Origin: Galeruca laticollis
Taxonomy: Eukaryota; Arthropoda; Insecta; Coleoptera; Chrysomelidae
Assembly (NCBI GenBank): GCA_963921935.1
Contig: OY998175.1
Coordinates: forward strand, 176,363,262-176,427,261
Direction of reading: 5' to 3'
Length of the DNA: 64,000 nt
The notes beneath the pieces are model-generated. The model was not told where the DNA came from. It did not search any database and saw nothing but the letters and a program-made list of their open reading frames with translations. Made by a program: the position numbers and the translations under genes. Shown in pieces: positions 1 through 10,560 of this stretch; positions within the stretch are counted from its first letter, which is position 1, and the number at the start of each line of letters is the position of its first letter.

Positions 1-641
1 AGTAAGTTTCTATTCCTTGTAATTTATTAATTTCAGGCGTTTTATAACCTAGCTTTTTTCAAATTAGATCTTTTTACCAGTTTTTAGATGTTTTTATCAC
101 ATGTATATATACACTGTCTTCTTTTATAACACAGGTATGAAAGTTGTAGGATTTTAATTTTTAAATTTCTCACTCAATTCACTTATTTTACTGGAACGAT
201 TTAAAAGTACACTTTCTGTAAGCAACTTCAGAACGAGCCTCCGCGTCTGTGGACGTCACGCGCACTAACCGTGAAATGTAACTCCCCAATGCTCATGACT
301 TCTACAGACGTCATGGAAACCATTACAATAACTTCCTTATAAACCTGCAAACTATTCCCTATAAACTGAGGAAGTTGTTTTGAATTTGAATTTTGTAGAG
401 GTAAAAGAAAATAAAGTATGTCCTGGAACATATTATGTTGCAAATAAAATCACAAAAACATTGAAACAAACATATGATACACATAAAAACATGAACTAAA
501 ATAAAACGCTATAAAAAATTACAACATCAATAATATAACATGGAAATAAACAAATGTCAAATTCAAAATGTGCACACTTAAAAAATATAGAATCATAAAA
601 ATAAATAACAAAGAAAACTTGCAAAAAAGAAAAAATTAAGT
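1..641. other. AT-rich stretch without recognised gene
   Basis: I see no coding sequence, RNA gene or element end here that I can support. It lies downstream of the piggyBac C-terminus and may include that element's 3' untranslated part. A more GC-rich patch at about 225-320 has two nearby gacgtca-type words (gacgtcacg and cagacgtcatgg), but nothing else organises it. Confidence 0.4.
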
Positions 642-2936
642 TCACTGATTTTTATGGTACACAGAAAAGCAAGCGCCAGTAACACACAAAGCTGGTTTTG
701 TGGGGCATGTGACACAACAATAAGCTGTCTCTCTTCGTATTTTATTTTTGTAGCGAACCACACATCGTTGATGAGAAACTTTCCTTGCTCCAGTTGAAGC
801 ATTTTTCTCCAAAACATGTTCGATATTTGACCTTGCAGGGGCAAGTTCTCGAACAGTTCTTGTTACTGGCTGCAACTGTCGTATGATATGCAGACGGAAA
901 TCATAGAAAGGCATTCTTGAATTGGGACTGTATATCTTGAAAATGTGATGTGCATTTGTTAGTAGCATGTGGTAAATGTGAAGTCCTAATTTCATGTACC
1001 ATCGAATTGTTTTTCGTTCGAATGGGTAGTATGCCATAATCTGGGCTTTTTTATCTACCCCACCCATGTTCTTGTTCTATTCAAAAATAGGACGGGGCTT
1101 CTGCCGAATTTCATGTCGTCTGTTTTCAAATTCCACCATTGAATTATCAAATTATGTGCTTATATATGCGACTTCTCGTTTATTGCGCCACTTGCTAATC
1201 ATTATACCATTTGCGTAACGAGCTAACGTTTCTCCTTTACCAAGTTTAGTATTTTTTATATCAAGTGGAATGTTCTGTCTGTTGCTCCGTAGGGTTCCGG
1301 TGCAATGGGTTTTTCTCTGTAACAGTTGAATAGCTGAATCATAACTATTGTAATAGTTGTCCATGTAAACTGCATGACCGACGTCCAGTTTTTTATCCAT
1401 TAGATGCATGACAACCTTGCTGGAGTGTCCCCTGCCACCACAATCATCAAGTGTACCTGTGTACACAGAAAATTTGATGATGGTTCCATCGGGTTCTGTT
1501 AACGCATATAACTTAATCCCGTATTTGTGTTTTTTATTTTTAATATATTGGCGAAATACAAGTCTGCCTCGCCAAAGCAACATTGAATCATCAAGAGACA
1601 AACAGTTGTCCGGATAGTAGATCTCTACCATTTTGTTATTGAAATAATCAATAAGGGGACGTATCTTGTAGAGCCTGTCCTCCGGCACAGGTTCACCATC
1701 CGCAGGATTTTTTTTGAAATGTAAACATCAAAAAGTTAGGAGAAATCTGTCTCGGCTCATATTTGCACTAAATATCGGTATATCAAACTGAGGATCTTTT
1801 CTCCAGTAATCTTGTATACGACTCCACTTGATAGTCCCCATATGTGTCAATAAACCAAAGAACGTTCGAGTTTCCTCCCCTGTTACATCCTTCCAGCGAC
1901 TAATACGTGAATTTTCTTGAGCTCCTGCTTTCATAAAGATTTCAATCGCATGCTGATTAGTTTCCAGTGCAATTAATTCAAAGAAAGTTTCATTTACGAA
2001 AAGGTCAAAAAAGTCTATAGGAGCATCTCCTTTTGGTACAACAAGCAGTTCCCGCTTTTTCAAAATTAAGTTGCTGAATAGCAGCACGTGGCGTATTTTC
2101 CCAAGCTATGATTTTACTATTATTGCTCCGCTTTTGTTGGGGTTGAGGCATATGTAAACTATCGTCTGATGAAGATTGGGTTGCTTCGGTTACTGAAAAG
2201 TCTTCTTCATGTTCGTGTTCGTCATCTTCCTCTTAATTTGCTTCATCAGAATCAAGCCACCAACATTTTCTCGATTCAGCTGCTAACGAAAATGTCGGAT
2301 CGTCTAGTTCATCGTCAGAGTTGTTCAGAATAGCTAACAGCGACTAATACGTGAATTTTCTTGAGCTCCTGCTTTCATAAAGATTTCAATCGCATGCTGA
2401 TTAGTTTCCAGTGCAATTAATTCAAAGAAAGTTTCATTTACGAAAAGGTCAAAAAAGTCTATAGGAGCATCTCCTTTTGGTACAACAAGCAGTTGCCGCG
2501 CTTTTTCAAAATTAAGTTGCTGAATAGCAGCACGTGGCGTATTTTCCCAAGCTATGATTTTACTATTATTGCTCCGCTTTTGTTGGGGTTGAGGCATATG
2601 TAAACTATCGTCTGATGAAGATTGGGTTGCTTCGGTTACTGAAAAGTCTTCTTCATGTTCGTGTTCGTCGTCTTCCTCTTAATTTGCTTCATCAGAATCA
2701 AGCCACCAACATTTTCTCGATTCAGCTGCTAACGAAAATGTCGGATCGTCTAGTTCATCGTCAGAGTTGTTCAGAATAGCTAACAAGTCTCCATCACTGT
2801 ATGAACCTTCTAATTCACGTTTTCTACATGCTTTTGGTGTGCCGACTCCCGACGGTCCCGGTAAAGATTCGTCCGTTATTGAAATAGAACTCACGTGGTA
2901 AATACAATAAACGATACTACTATACTCGATAGTCAA
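642..2936 (-). pseudogene. piggyBac-type transposase pseudogene
   Basis: Five reading-frame pieces in order on the minus strand make one piggyBac/PGBD4-like transposase (DDE_Tnp_1_7 fold). Read N to C: an acidic region (about 2680-2880); the block containing ELIALETNQHAIEIFM (2334-2597 and again 1728-2087); the catalytic core with SLDDSMLLWRGR (first Asp) and VYMDNYYNSYDSA (second Asp) in 1152-1688; and MGGVDKKAQIMAYYPFERKT (third Asp region) in 642-1067. The C-terminal Cys-rich finger CCVTCPTKPALCVTGACF is retained. In this family the enzyme does cut-and-paste transposition at TTAA. The gene is broken by frameshifts near 1700 and 1100, by in-frame stops, and by an internal tandem duplication. 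I did not find convincing terminal inverted repeats, so element ends are unset. Confidence 0.9.
1895..2784 (-). repeat. 0.44 kb tandem duplication inside piggyBac
   Basis: The sequence from about 1895 to 2339 is repeated almost exactly from about 2339 to 2784, at an offset of 444 bp changing to 446 bp. The copies differ by a 2 bp indel near 2052/2498 (cagttcccgc versus cagttgccgcgc) and a couple of substitutions (for example catcttcctc versus cgtcttcctc). Both copies carry the same stop codon in the acidic region, so the duplication came after that stop. It duplicates the N-terminal part of the transposase and adds no new function. Confidence 0.93.
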
Positions 2937-3430
2937 AATTGTGTAAAGTGAGTCAGAGCTATCTAATCAACACTTTGGTTAAAGCGCAGTTGCCATATGT
3001 ATTCTAGAGAGAAATGCTGTATTTTATAAATACACTTCAAATCCATTGTGTCAATATTTCAGGTACAAAAGATGCAATGTAATTAAGTCAATACCAATTT
3101 AATATATTTATTTCAAATTTCAAGCAGACTAATAATAATTAGTTTACTTGAAATGTGAAATAAAGTGTTTATGTATATTTCTTGAACGCAAAGTTTGTTG
3201 TGAAAAACTCGCCGATTTGACAATGTTGGAGAGTCGCTTCAATGTTCCGGCTTTGAGAACAAGATAGATAGATCGAGCTACGCGAATGAGACAGTGATAG
3301 TAAACAGTTATGTGAGGTGTTTATTCTCTTCATGAGCGTAACATCAGTATTTGTGTTGTGGTTTTGTGTGATAAATCGGTTATTATTGGTATTTATTGTA
3401 ATATTTATATCGGTATATTTAGTGACAATA
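2937..3430. other. spacer between piggyBac and Sailor-like gene
   Basis: No gene recognised. It presumably contains the end of piggyBac and the 5' flank of the Sailor-like element. I searched by eye for an inverted match to the sequence after 6152 and found none, so neither element's terminus is defined here. Confidence 0.4.
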
Positions 3431-3979
3431 ATGGCGGAGTGTAGCGGTGTTGGCGATAAAAAACGGCGTCGTAACAATTTAATTAGGGAAGAAAAAGTCC
3501 TCATATTAAATGTGTACGAAGGACTGCGTGCCATGGACAAACAGTTGGGTGTTAGTGAGGCTGTGATTAAGTGCAGTTATTTAACTAAAGTTTCTGAGAG
3601 TACTATATACAATATTCTAAAGAAATCGCGGGACGGATCTTTGACAAGAGAACGAGGTGAAAACTGTAAACCGGAAAGTAGGGGAAGAAAGAAAATTGTT
3701 TTGGACGACCAAACACGGAATGCTATACGTAGGGAAATACATTCTTTTTATTTTAGGAATGAGATCCCCTCGGTAGCTAAATTGAGCAAGGTAATAGAAG
3801 CTGATGATACTTTACCAAACATCAGTGATAAAGTTTTGAGACGAACTTTAAAATTAATGAATTTTCGTTACCAAACAAGAAGTAGAAACAGTGCCTTAAT
3901 TGAACGAAATGACATTGTGGAATGGAGGAGAAATTATTTAAAAAAGATACGACAGTTTCGTAACGAAGGACGGCACATA

Positions 3980-4006
3980 CGAGGGCAATTCAGAAACTAA
4001 CCTCCG
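3980..4006 (+). repeat. mariner left terminal inverted repeat
   Basis: 27 bp starting cgagggcaattcag, a perfect reverse complement of 5296-5322. It is preceded by TA at 3978-3979. Confidence 0.96.
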
Positions 4007-4140
4007 ATTGGTCACAGTGCGGGTAGTGGGGGGAGTAGCGCGCCATCTGTGCATTCACACGCTCAGCAGGTCAGTCGGCATCAAGCCGTAGTCGAGTGAA
4101 CATCGTACCTGCGCTAGTTTAGTTTTTGTGGCAGTTTGAA

Positions 4141-5223
4141 ATGTGTGCTGCAATAGAAAATCCCGCCAAATGTGAAGTGCGTGCTGTTATAAGGTTTTTT
4201 ACAGCCAAAGGATACTCTGCAGCAGCTATTCATCGTGAGCTTTGTGCCGTGTACGGACCAAAAGTTATGAGTGAAGGAGTTGTCCGAGAATGGGTACGTT
4301 TATTTAAAAGTGGACGAGAAAACGTTCATGATGAAGAGAGGAGTGGTAGACCATCCTTGGTGACTGACGAACTCGTTCAGACAGTTGATGCAAAAGTTCG
4401 TGAAAATCGACGTTTCACAATGGCGGAGTTGTCTACTGATTTTCCACAGATTTCTAAGACTCTTTTGTACGAGATAGTGACAGCAAGATTGGGTTACCGG
4501 GTTTGGGTTAAGTTCTGTGCACGATGGGTGCCCAAAATTCTTACCGACCACCACAAAAGTCAAAGAATGGCCTCTGCATTAGACTTTCTGTCACGTTATG
4601 AGGACGAAGGAGAACCATTGTTAAACAGAATCGTGACCGGTGACGAAACCTGGATTAAGTACGTGAACCCTGAGACAAAAGAACAATCAAAGATGTGGGC
4701 ACATTCAGATTCGCCTACCAAACCAAAAAAAGCCCGGCAAGATTTTTCTGCCAGAAAACTGATGGCAACGGTGTTTTGGGATGCCAAAGGGGTGTTGTTG
4801 GTTGAATTCATGGAACGTGGGACGACCATTAATCAAGACGTGTACTGTGAAACACTAAAAACATTACGACGGGCTATACAGAACAAACGCCGTGGTATGC
4901 TGACTTCCGGTATCGTTTTTTTGCACGATAACGCCCGTCCTCACTCTGCTCGCAGAACAACAGCCCTTCTTGAGTCCTTCAAGTGGGACGTTTTCAACCA
5001 TCCACCTTACAGCCCAGATCTGGCGCCAAGCGATTATCACCTCTTCATGCATATGAAGAAATGGCTCGGGTCCCAGCGGTTTGATGACGACGAAGAGCTC
5101 AAAGATGCGGTCACAGGCTGGCTCAAGGCACAAGCGGGTGATGTTTATGCAGAAGGAATTTCAAAGCTTGTGAAGAGATACGATAAGTGCCTCAATCGTT
5201 ATGGAGACTATGTCGAAAAATAG
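4141..5223 (+). CDS. mariner transposase, open frame, 360 aa
   Basis: This DDD transposase cuts and rejoins its own element at TA sites. I chose the ATG at 4141 because the longer frame opens with TTG. The N-terminal half is the paired helix-turn-helix DNA-binding region, with the linker-like GRENVHDEERSGRPS at about residues 60-75. Catalytic residues are visible as VTGDETWI (first Asp), FLHDNARPH (second Asp) and YSPDLAPSDYHLF (third Asp), with 34 residues between the last two (D34D). Length is usual for the family (about 345-360 aa). There is no stop or frameshift, so the protein may be functional; I infer this only from the intact frame. No promoter was identified beyond the terminal repeat region. 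Confidence 0.97.
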   Translation: MCAAIENPAKCEVRAVIRFFTAKGYSAAAIHRELCAVYGPKVMSEGVVREWVRLFKSGRENVHDEERSGRPSLVTDELVQTVDAKVRENRRFTMAELSTDFPQISKTLLYEIVTARLGYRVWVKFCARWVPKILTDHHKSQRMASALDFLSRYEDEGEPLLNRIVTGDETWIKYVNPETKEQSKMWAHSDSPTKPKKARQDFSARKLMATVFWDAKGVLLVEFMERGTTINQDVYCETLKTLRRAIQNKRRGMLTSGIVFLHDNARPHSARRTTALLESFKWDVFNHPPYSPDLAPSDYHLFMHMKKWLGSQRFDDDEELKDAVTGWLKAQAGDVYAEGISKLVKRYDKCLNRYGDYVEK

Positions 5224-5295
5224 TGCAAAGATGTAGTTGTAAGATGTATATATTAAAATATTTTTACTTAACTTGGTGTATTTTTTTCAATCAAC

Positions 5296-5322
5296 CGGAG
5301 GTTAGTTTCTGAATTGCCCTCG
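5296..5322 (-). repeat. mariner right terminal inverted repeat
   Basis: 27 bp ending gaattgccctcg, matching the left repeat in reverse complement. It is followed by TA at 5323-5324. Confidence 0.96.
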
Positions 5323-6152
5323 TATATTATCTTGACGAAACATGGTTAAATGAAGGCCACACTGTGTCAAAAGTGTGGCAAGACATGAATATACGAAGCA
5401 ATCGACAAGCCTTTATGGAGGGTTTCTCTTCCGGTTTAAAAGCTCCCTCTGGGAAAGGACGTCGACTGATTATCACTCACATTGGCAGCGAGGAAGGATT
5501 TGTAGAAGGTGGATTACTAAGTTTTCAGTCCAAAAAAACTGTCGATTACCATGAAGAGATGGATGGTAACCGGTTTGAAACATGGTTTAGATCAATTTTA
5601 ACAAAGGTAACTCCTGGTTCAGTGATAGTTATGGATAATGCTTCATACCACTCTCGTCGACTGGAGCAAATACCTACTTCAGCTAGCCGCAAGAGGGTTA
5701 TGATTGATTGGTCAGAGAGTAAAAGCATTCCGCATAACGAGGCAATGCTAAAAGTTGAATTATTATCTCTCGTAGGGAAACATAAAAGCAGTTATATTAA
5801 GTACGTTGTCGATGAAATGGCGAAAGATTTCAACGTCTCAGTTGTTAGACTTCCTCCCTATCACTGTGAGTTAAACCCCATCGAGCTGGTTTCGGCCCAA
5901 GTGAAAAATTATGTTGCGAGAAAAAACAGTACATTCAAAATGGCTGACGTTGAGAAACTGTTTGACGAGGCGCTGCATACCGTTACTGCTGAGAGTTGGC
6001 ATAAATGTATTCAACACGTATTAAAAGAAGAAATAAAGTTTTGGGATTTAGACATACGTGTAGAAGTAATGACGGAACCACTCATTATCGATATAGGAGG
6101 AGAAAGCGATGATTCTGAGGAGTCGTCAGGGAGTGATACCGCTTCCAGTTAG

Positions 6153-7859
6153 TCAGACATTTTACAAGTGACCTCGCAACATACCTATACTTATTGGTAA
6201 TTTATTTTGGTCTTGACAAACAACTTTTTTTTAGTTTTAGTAGTAGTAAGTTGGAATTGACTTTTAAACATTTTTTTATTTTGTTTTAACTTACTTATGA
6301 ACAACTTGTGATAAGTTATTATTTCAAATGTTAAAAATTGAAATTCCAGATATTTCAGTATTCGCACCCTTAAACTATGATACGCTCATGGAGTTCACTT
6401 TAAATCGGTAGATAACCGATGACGTCACTTTACAGAATTTCGACTATCGACTTTTTTATATACATCTTATTATAGCTCATCCTTAAAAATGTGTATTATT
6501 CTTGGTAACACCCTGTATATACATAATGATACCTACCATAATAATTTCGTATTTCTGTTCTCTCAAATTTAAACGCCAGAGCGTACAAGAACATTTTCTA
6601 TTTATTTTTTATTTAGGACTATTAAGAACCCTTCAAAAATGATGCGCTCATGAAGTTCGCTTCTGCAACGGATTTTATGGACAGTAAGAGCGATGAGTCA
6701 CTTTACAGAATTTCGACTATCGAGTATAGTAGGTGCTCAGAACGACACAATGCGTTTCTGGTCGATGCTCACTGAATACTGATTCATTTAACACAGGTAT
6801 AGTTCGCGACGTCTTTGAACGTCATGCGCATGGCAGTCTAGCTATGCTATGACGTTCTTAGATCAGCAGCGAAAGTGTTAACATAAAGAATCCATACAAA
6901 AAGTATGAATAATTTTATAATCACAATATTTTAGGTGCTGCATCTCTAACTATGCCATTTATCAAATTATGATATGTGATTGCATTTATTACTCCATTTT
7001 TCTTGTGAAAATATTGCTTTGTGGAGTTACACTTACAAATTATTATTTGAAATACTGAGTATTAATTTGTTATACTTTTTGTATGGGAGTTACTTTAGCT
7101 TCAACTTTTCAGTTTATTCTTTTTAAAACTAATTATTCTAGTTAATTTTGAAATAAATTTGTCAATTTCATGTTACGGAACAAAAAATAGAAGCGAAGGA
7201 TGTTATTGCAATTATTTAATCCTTATAAATAAGATTACGTATTCATAAATAATATTAAACTGTTTCATTTGATGAAATTCAGTGCTGATTAATTTATGGT
7301 AAGTCAATCTCACGATCCCTGTTTTTATAGATAGATATAGATAATAGGGGGCGCAAAATTTGTCTTGTACCTATACCAATGACGTAGAAAAGGGATAGAC
7401 CCATTTATTTACATCAACTACTGAAGCTAACATTTCAAAAGCAATAACGAGATGAGCGACGATATTCCATCCGTAACCGTGCGCTATTGTCAAAATGTGG
7501 TTCATTTCTGAAAACTTCTCGAAAAATATATAATAAATTGATGTAGGAAATGATTGATTTGCAATGAAAATAATAGTCATGAGGCCTATGAGATTATAGA
7601 AAAATGACAATGGAGAACATACAGAAATATTTTCTTGTGATTTAAGTTGTTCATTTATCTACAATAATGTGATTCTCCTCTATGTGATAACGCTGTAGGA
7701 CCCGAACCATTCACAAAACGTATTTCTTCATAAAAAAGCATCGCATAGTTGCCAATACAGAAGATCGTAAAAGTGTTTGTTTACAAGTGAATATTCGGCA
7801 ATTTAAGCCGTTATTGTATTATTGCAGACTCAGTAAGTGTATTATAACTCAAAAATAAA
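6153..7859. other. non-coding stretch with a diverged direct repeat
   Basis: No gene is recognised. A diverged direct repeat is present: 6367-6450 and 6629-6723 share cgctcatg-agttc near their starts and tcactttacagaatttcgac at their ends, about 270 bp apart. An acaccctgtatata word at about 6509 resembles ends of many insect elements, but I could not pair it. The rest is AT-rich with no support for any feature. Confidence 0.5.
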
Positions 7860-7966
7860 CGATGATATTGATTTATCGAAACAATTGTCAATTTTTTAAA
7901 ATTTTCAACAATTTTTATTATATTGTGGTATTAACTAAAAACCGTGAGTTTCATTTAAAACACTGA
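7860..7966 (+). repeat. Penelope-type terminal fragment with truncated hammerhead-like core
   Basis: This stretch is the inverted partner of 8651-8756; the two match over about 105 bp with scattered mismatches. The same sequence occurs at 39.6 kb, immediately after a Penelope-like coding region, and at 55.1 kb. It reads in the element's sense orientation on the plus strand, starting at cgatgatattg and continuing through cgaaacaattgtc (7877-7889). The upstream half of the hammerhead-like core (ctga) is missing here. Confidence 0.75.
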
Positions 7967-7974
7967 TAGAGAAA

Positions 7975-8600
7975 TTTCAGATTGTTAGCACGATACGGCC
8001 TCCGGAGTGTATATAAATGACTGATTTCATAATTGGATATTCTTCAGGGCGTCCCACAAATAAAATCTGTTGATTTTCAGCTCACTAAATTCAGTACAAT
8101 GGGTGCTATGGTACTTAAAGCACCAAATTTTTGTGATTTTTGGAGAATTTTCAGTTCGTTAGCAGGATAAAGCCGCCAGATTGTCTAAAAGTGGCCAACT
8201 TCATGGCGTCTTATAGATGAACCTTATTGATTTTCAGCACACTGGAGTCAGTACAACGTGTGCTATGGCACTAAAAGTGCAACATTATTGGTCATTTCTG
8301 GAGAAATTTCGAGTTGTTAGCACGATACAGCCTCCGGAATGTATACAAATATTATAATTGCATATTTTTCAGTGTATGTCATATATGAACCTTATTGATT
8401 TTCAGCTCACTAGAGCGTGTACATCGGGTCCTATAAATCCAGATATATTACATTTCTAGTTATTTTTTGAGAAATTCCGGTTTGTTAGCACGATATGCCT
8501 CCGAAGTGTATACAAGTGACAATTTTATGATATGATATTGTTCAGGGTGTCCCACAGATGCGGAAAAGTTGGTTTTGATTTTTAAAACTGTTTATTCTTA
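7975..8600 (+). repeat. tandem array A, about 170 bp units (4 copies)
   Basis: Four diverged head-to-tail units begin at about 7982, 8155, 8313 and 8482, each opening with a variant of ttgttagcacgatacagcc. Further shared words inside a unit are ttcagggcgtc, gattttcagctcact, gtgctatgg and ggagaaattt. Unit spacings are about 173, 158 and 169 bp. The last unit runs into cacagatgcggaaa, a boundary also present at the end of array B (about 29.4 kb). Units have no long open frame. The array is bracketed by inverted Penelope-type fragments. Confidence 0.85.
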
Positions 8601-8650
8601 ATGAAATTAACTGTCTCGACCTTTACTTCGTGGAATCTGCTCATATTAGT

Positions 8651-8756
8651 GTTTTAAATGAAACTCACGGTTTCTAGTTACTTCCACAATATAATAAAAG
8701 TTATTGAAAATTCTAAAAAATTGACAATTGTTTCGATAAATCAATATCATCGTCAG
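8651..8756 (-). repeat. Penelope-type terminal fragment with hammerhead-like motif
   Basis: Inverted copy of 7860-7966 in the minus-sense orientation. At 8723-8756 it carries a 34 nt motif identical to the one at 55182-55215. Read on the minus strand: ctgacga, then stem gata/tatc with a short loop, then gaaac-aatt-gtc. Confidence 0.75.
8723..8756 (-). ncRNA. hammerhead-ribozyme-like motif in repeat locus A
   Basis: Same 34 nt as 55182-55215, although the sequence upstream of the core (minus strand tcaatat instead of ctgtcatt) differs, which changes stem I. A truncated partner without ctga lies in opposite orientation at 7860-7889. Confidence 0.5.
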
Positions 8757-8765
8757 ATATTGATA

Positions 8766-8832
8766 TTTTAGAATTTCCATCATTTCAGCAATATATTGTG
8801 GAATTATTAAGAAACTGTGAGTTTCATTTGAA
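8766..8832 (+). repeat. third partial Penelope-type terminal fragment
   Basis: In plus orientation this resembles the segment downstream of the hammerhead-like motif: ttttagaatttc near the start, attgtggaatta in the middle, gtgagtttcatttgaaa at the end. It is diverged from the neighbouring copy. With 7860-7966 and 8651-8756 it makes a plus-array-minus-plus arrangement. Confidence 0.6.
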
Positions 8833-9243
8833 AAAGTAACACGAGATTCCAGGTAGGAAGGGTGGAATCAGTCAATTTTGTTGGGATAATATTTATCACG
8901 TAAACAAATAACGCTGTCGCCCACATAAAATCCAAACATTTCAATTAATTAGACAAGTTAAGGGCATTATAGTCATGGGCGTCAATTCAGATTTTTAACT
9001 GTGGAGGCAAGCATGTTAGCATGGTAGTATGAACATCGCACCTAAGAGCTACAATGTATTTAAAAGTTTGAAGTGGTATATTTATGTATAAAGTTTTGGT
9101 TTTGGTTTCAGAAGGAACGATTATTTGATTGGAATAATTATAAACAGAAGGTTTTGGTGTTACATAGCTATTACAAGGAGATTTTAAATTATCCAAGGTG
9201 AATTATTTTATTTCTTAAGTACATTGTTGCCAGCTGGTTTTGC
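8833..9243. other. spacer, no feature seen
   Basis: About 0.4 kb between the repeat locus and a LINE remnant. No coding or repeat signal was recognised. Confidence 0.4.
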
Positions 9244-10560
9244 AAAATGTGTAAAACTAGAAGTAAATCCGTTTCATTGGATGATACTATGATAGAATCT
9301 TTAATTAACAAATTGTTACTGAAACTAACTGCCAGAATTGATGTACATTTTGGGAAAATGTGTAAGAGGATTGACTCTATGGAACAGAAAATAAATGGGG
9401 CAATTTTATAATTTTCATCGTTGGAAACAGTTGTTCAGTCCAATGATAAAGAATTAAATACAATTAGCTACAAATAGGAAGTATATATAATCAAATCTTT
9501 AAGCAAATACATTAAGTTTGATGGGAGTGAAAGATGAGCGTGATGAAAATTTGCTTGCCAAGATACTCACTATTTTTAACGATGCCATGAAAATTAGGTG
9601 TCCTCAATAGGAGATTGACAATACATATAGAATTCGAAAATTTGATGAAGAAAGCACTAAGCCTAGGACCATTATTGATGAATTTACTACAATAAAAAGA
9701 ACTGAAATAATAATGGGTCGAAAGATAATCATAAGTTCAAATATTTACATAAACGAGAAGTTTACTATATCCCATCAACTTTGCGAGCCGCTAAACTAAA
9801 GTATTGCAAACAGGTAAAGAAATGGCAGGATTTTTGTCAGACGTGACAACATTATATCTTCAATATCCAAATTAGCGGACCTAAACTAGCAAGGATATTA
9901 TTTTGTACAAAAACTGATACATTTTGCTGTGACCTTTTTTGTTTAATTTTGGATATTATTGGATAAAGGCCAGAACCCATTGGAGAAATATTGTTAATTT
10001 ATTGTGATATATCTAATTATATTTGTTTCTTTGAAATTATTATATGGAATGGAATATGGTGTTTATTTTTGTCTTGCAATTAGTATATATTCTATTAGTT
10101 TGTATACTTATAAATTAGTATTTCTATTTTTGTCTCTTTATTGTTGTATGGTAATTTATACTATTAGCAAGAGTATTAGGCGATATTATTTTCATTAAAT
10201 AATTGTTATATTCATGATTATTTCAATCAAATATACAAATATTAAGATATATCTATCTATTATTGAAGCAGACTTGTAGGATACTTATATATGCATATAC
10301 TTTTATTTTATTAACAGCTTTTTCGGTTGCTACAATTCTGACAACTACCCCTAACGTTTACTTCCAAAATCAACGAATTCTATACAAATTGACTGAGTGA
10401 TAACTTTGATATAGTCATTGCTGTGGATACTTGGTTGCAGGAGGGAGTTATTGATGTAGAGATAGTAGTCGTTGGATTTAGCGGGCGTTATGATTAATAA
10501 TGCCCTCCATAACGCCCCGGGCGTTATGGGTTTGTTAATAGCAACCGTTGCCAAGCTATT
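9244..10560 (+). pseudogene. decayed LINE: ORF1 and endonuclease start
   Basis: Pieces of a non-LTR retrotransposon on the plus strand. From about 9247 a frame reads KMCKTRSKSVSLDDTMIES and a coiled-coil-like stretch. After a frameshift at about 9520, GVKDERDENLLAKIL, IDNTYRIRKF and KPRTIIDEF follow the usual order of the RNA-binding ORF1 of insect LINEs. At about 10340-10480, YFQNQR and NFDIVIAVDTWLQEGVIDVE resemble the start of the apurinic endonuclease of ORF2 (the N and E/W blocks). No reverse transcriptase follows. Frameshifts, stops and truncation show it is dead. The clade is uncertain (Jockey/CR1 type). Confidence 0.6.
10507..10529. repeat. 23 nt near-perfect palindrome
   Basis: ccataacgccc, one central base, gggcgttatgg: 11 bp arms around a single base. 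Another gggcgttat copy lies just upstream at about 10483, so alternative hairpins are possible. It is embedded in the LINE endonuclease remnant, where coding similarity stops. Confidence 0.85.

Larger units (their letters stand above)
3980..5322 (+). mobile_element. complete mariner element, 1343 bp, nested in Sailor-like gene
   Basis: The element is delimited by 27 bp perfect terminal inverted repeats (3980-4006 and 5296-5322) and flanked by TA target duplications (3978-3979 and 5323-5324), the mariner hallmark. Length, ends and a single open transposase frame all fit a full-length, potentially mobile mariner. It sits exactly inside the Sailor-like reading frame between its DNA-binding part and its first catalytic Asp, so it is younger than that gene. 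Confidence 0.97.
3431..6152 (+). pseudogene. Sailor-like (DD82E) transposase gene, split by mariner
   Basis: An ATG at 3431 opens a frame to 3979. It is interrupted by the mariner at 3980-5322 and resumes after one TA copy at 5325 to the stop ending at 6152. Removing the mariner plus one TA keeps the frame with no stop, giving about 458 codons. The first part holds a helix-turn-helix with VSESTIYNILKKS. The second part begins with the first catalytic Asp (LDETW at about 5331), followed by VIVMDNASYHS (second Asp) and PPYHCELNPIEL (Glu). I count exactly 82 residues between the second Asp and the Glu, the spacing that defines the Sailor (DD82E) group of IS630/Tc1/mariner elements. The tail is acidic and Ser-rich. 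The relative at 51.6-53.0 kb shares this layout. Terminal inverted repeats were not found. Confidence 0.85.

Noticed and set aside
4300..5133. Minus-strand frames opposite the mariner transposase
   Set aside because: Shadows of the intact plus-strand transposase.
3431..6152. Terminal inverted repeats for the Sailor-like copies
   Set aside because: I compared 2937-3430 with 6153-6560 and 51301-51632 with 52960-53330 by eye. Words such as acaccctgtata and gtgctccctgta occur only on the right side without a left partner, so no ends are claimed.
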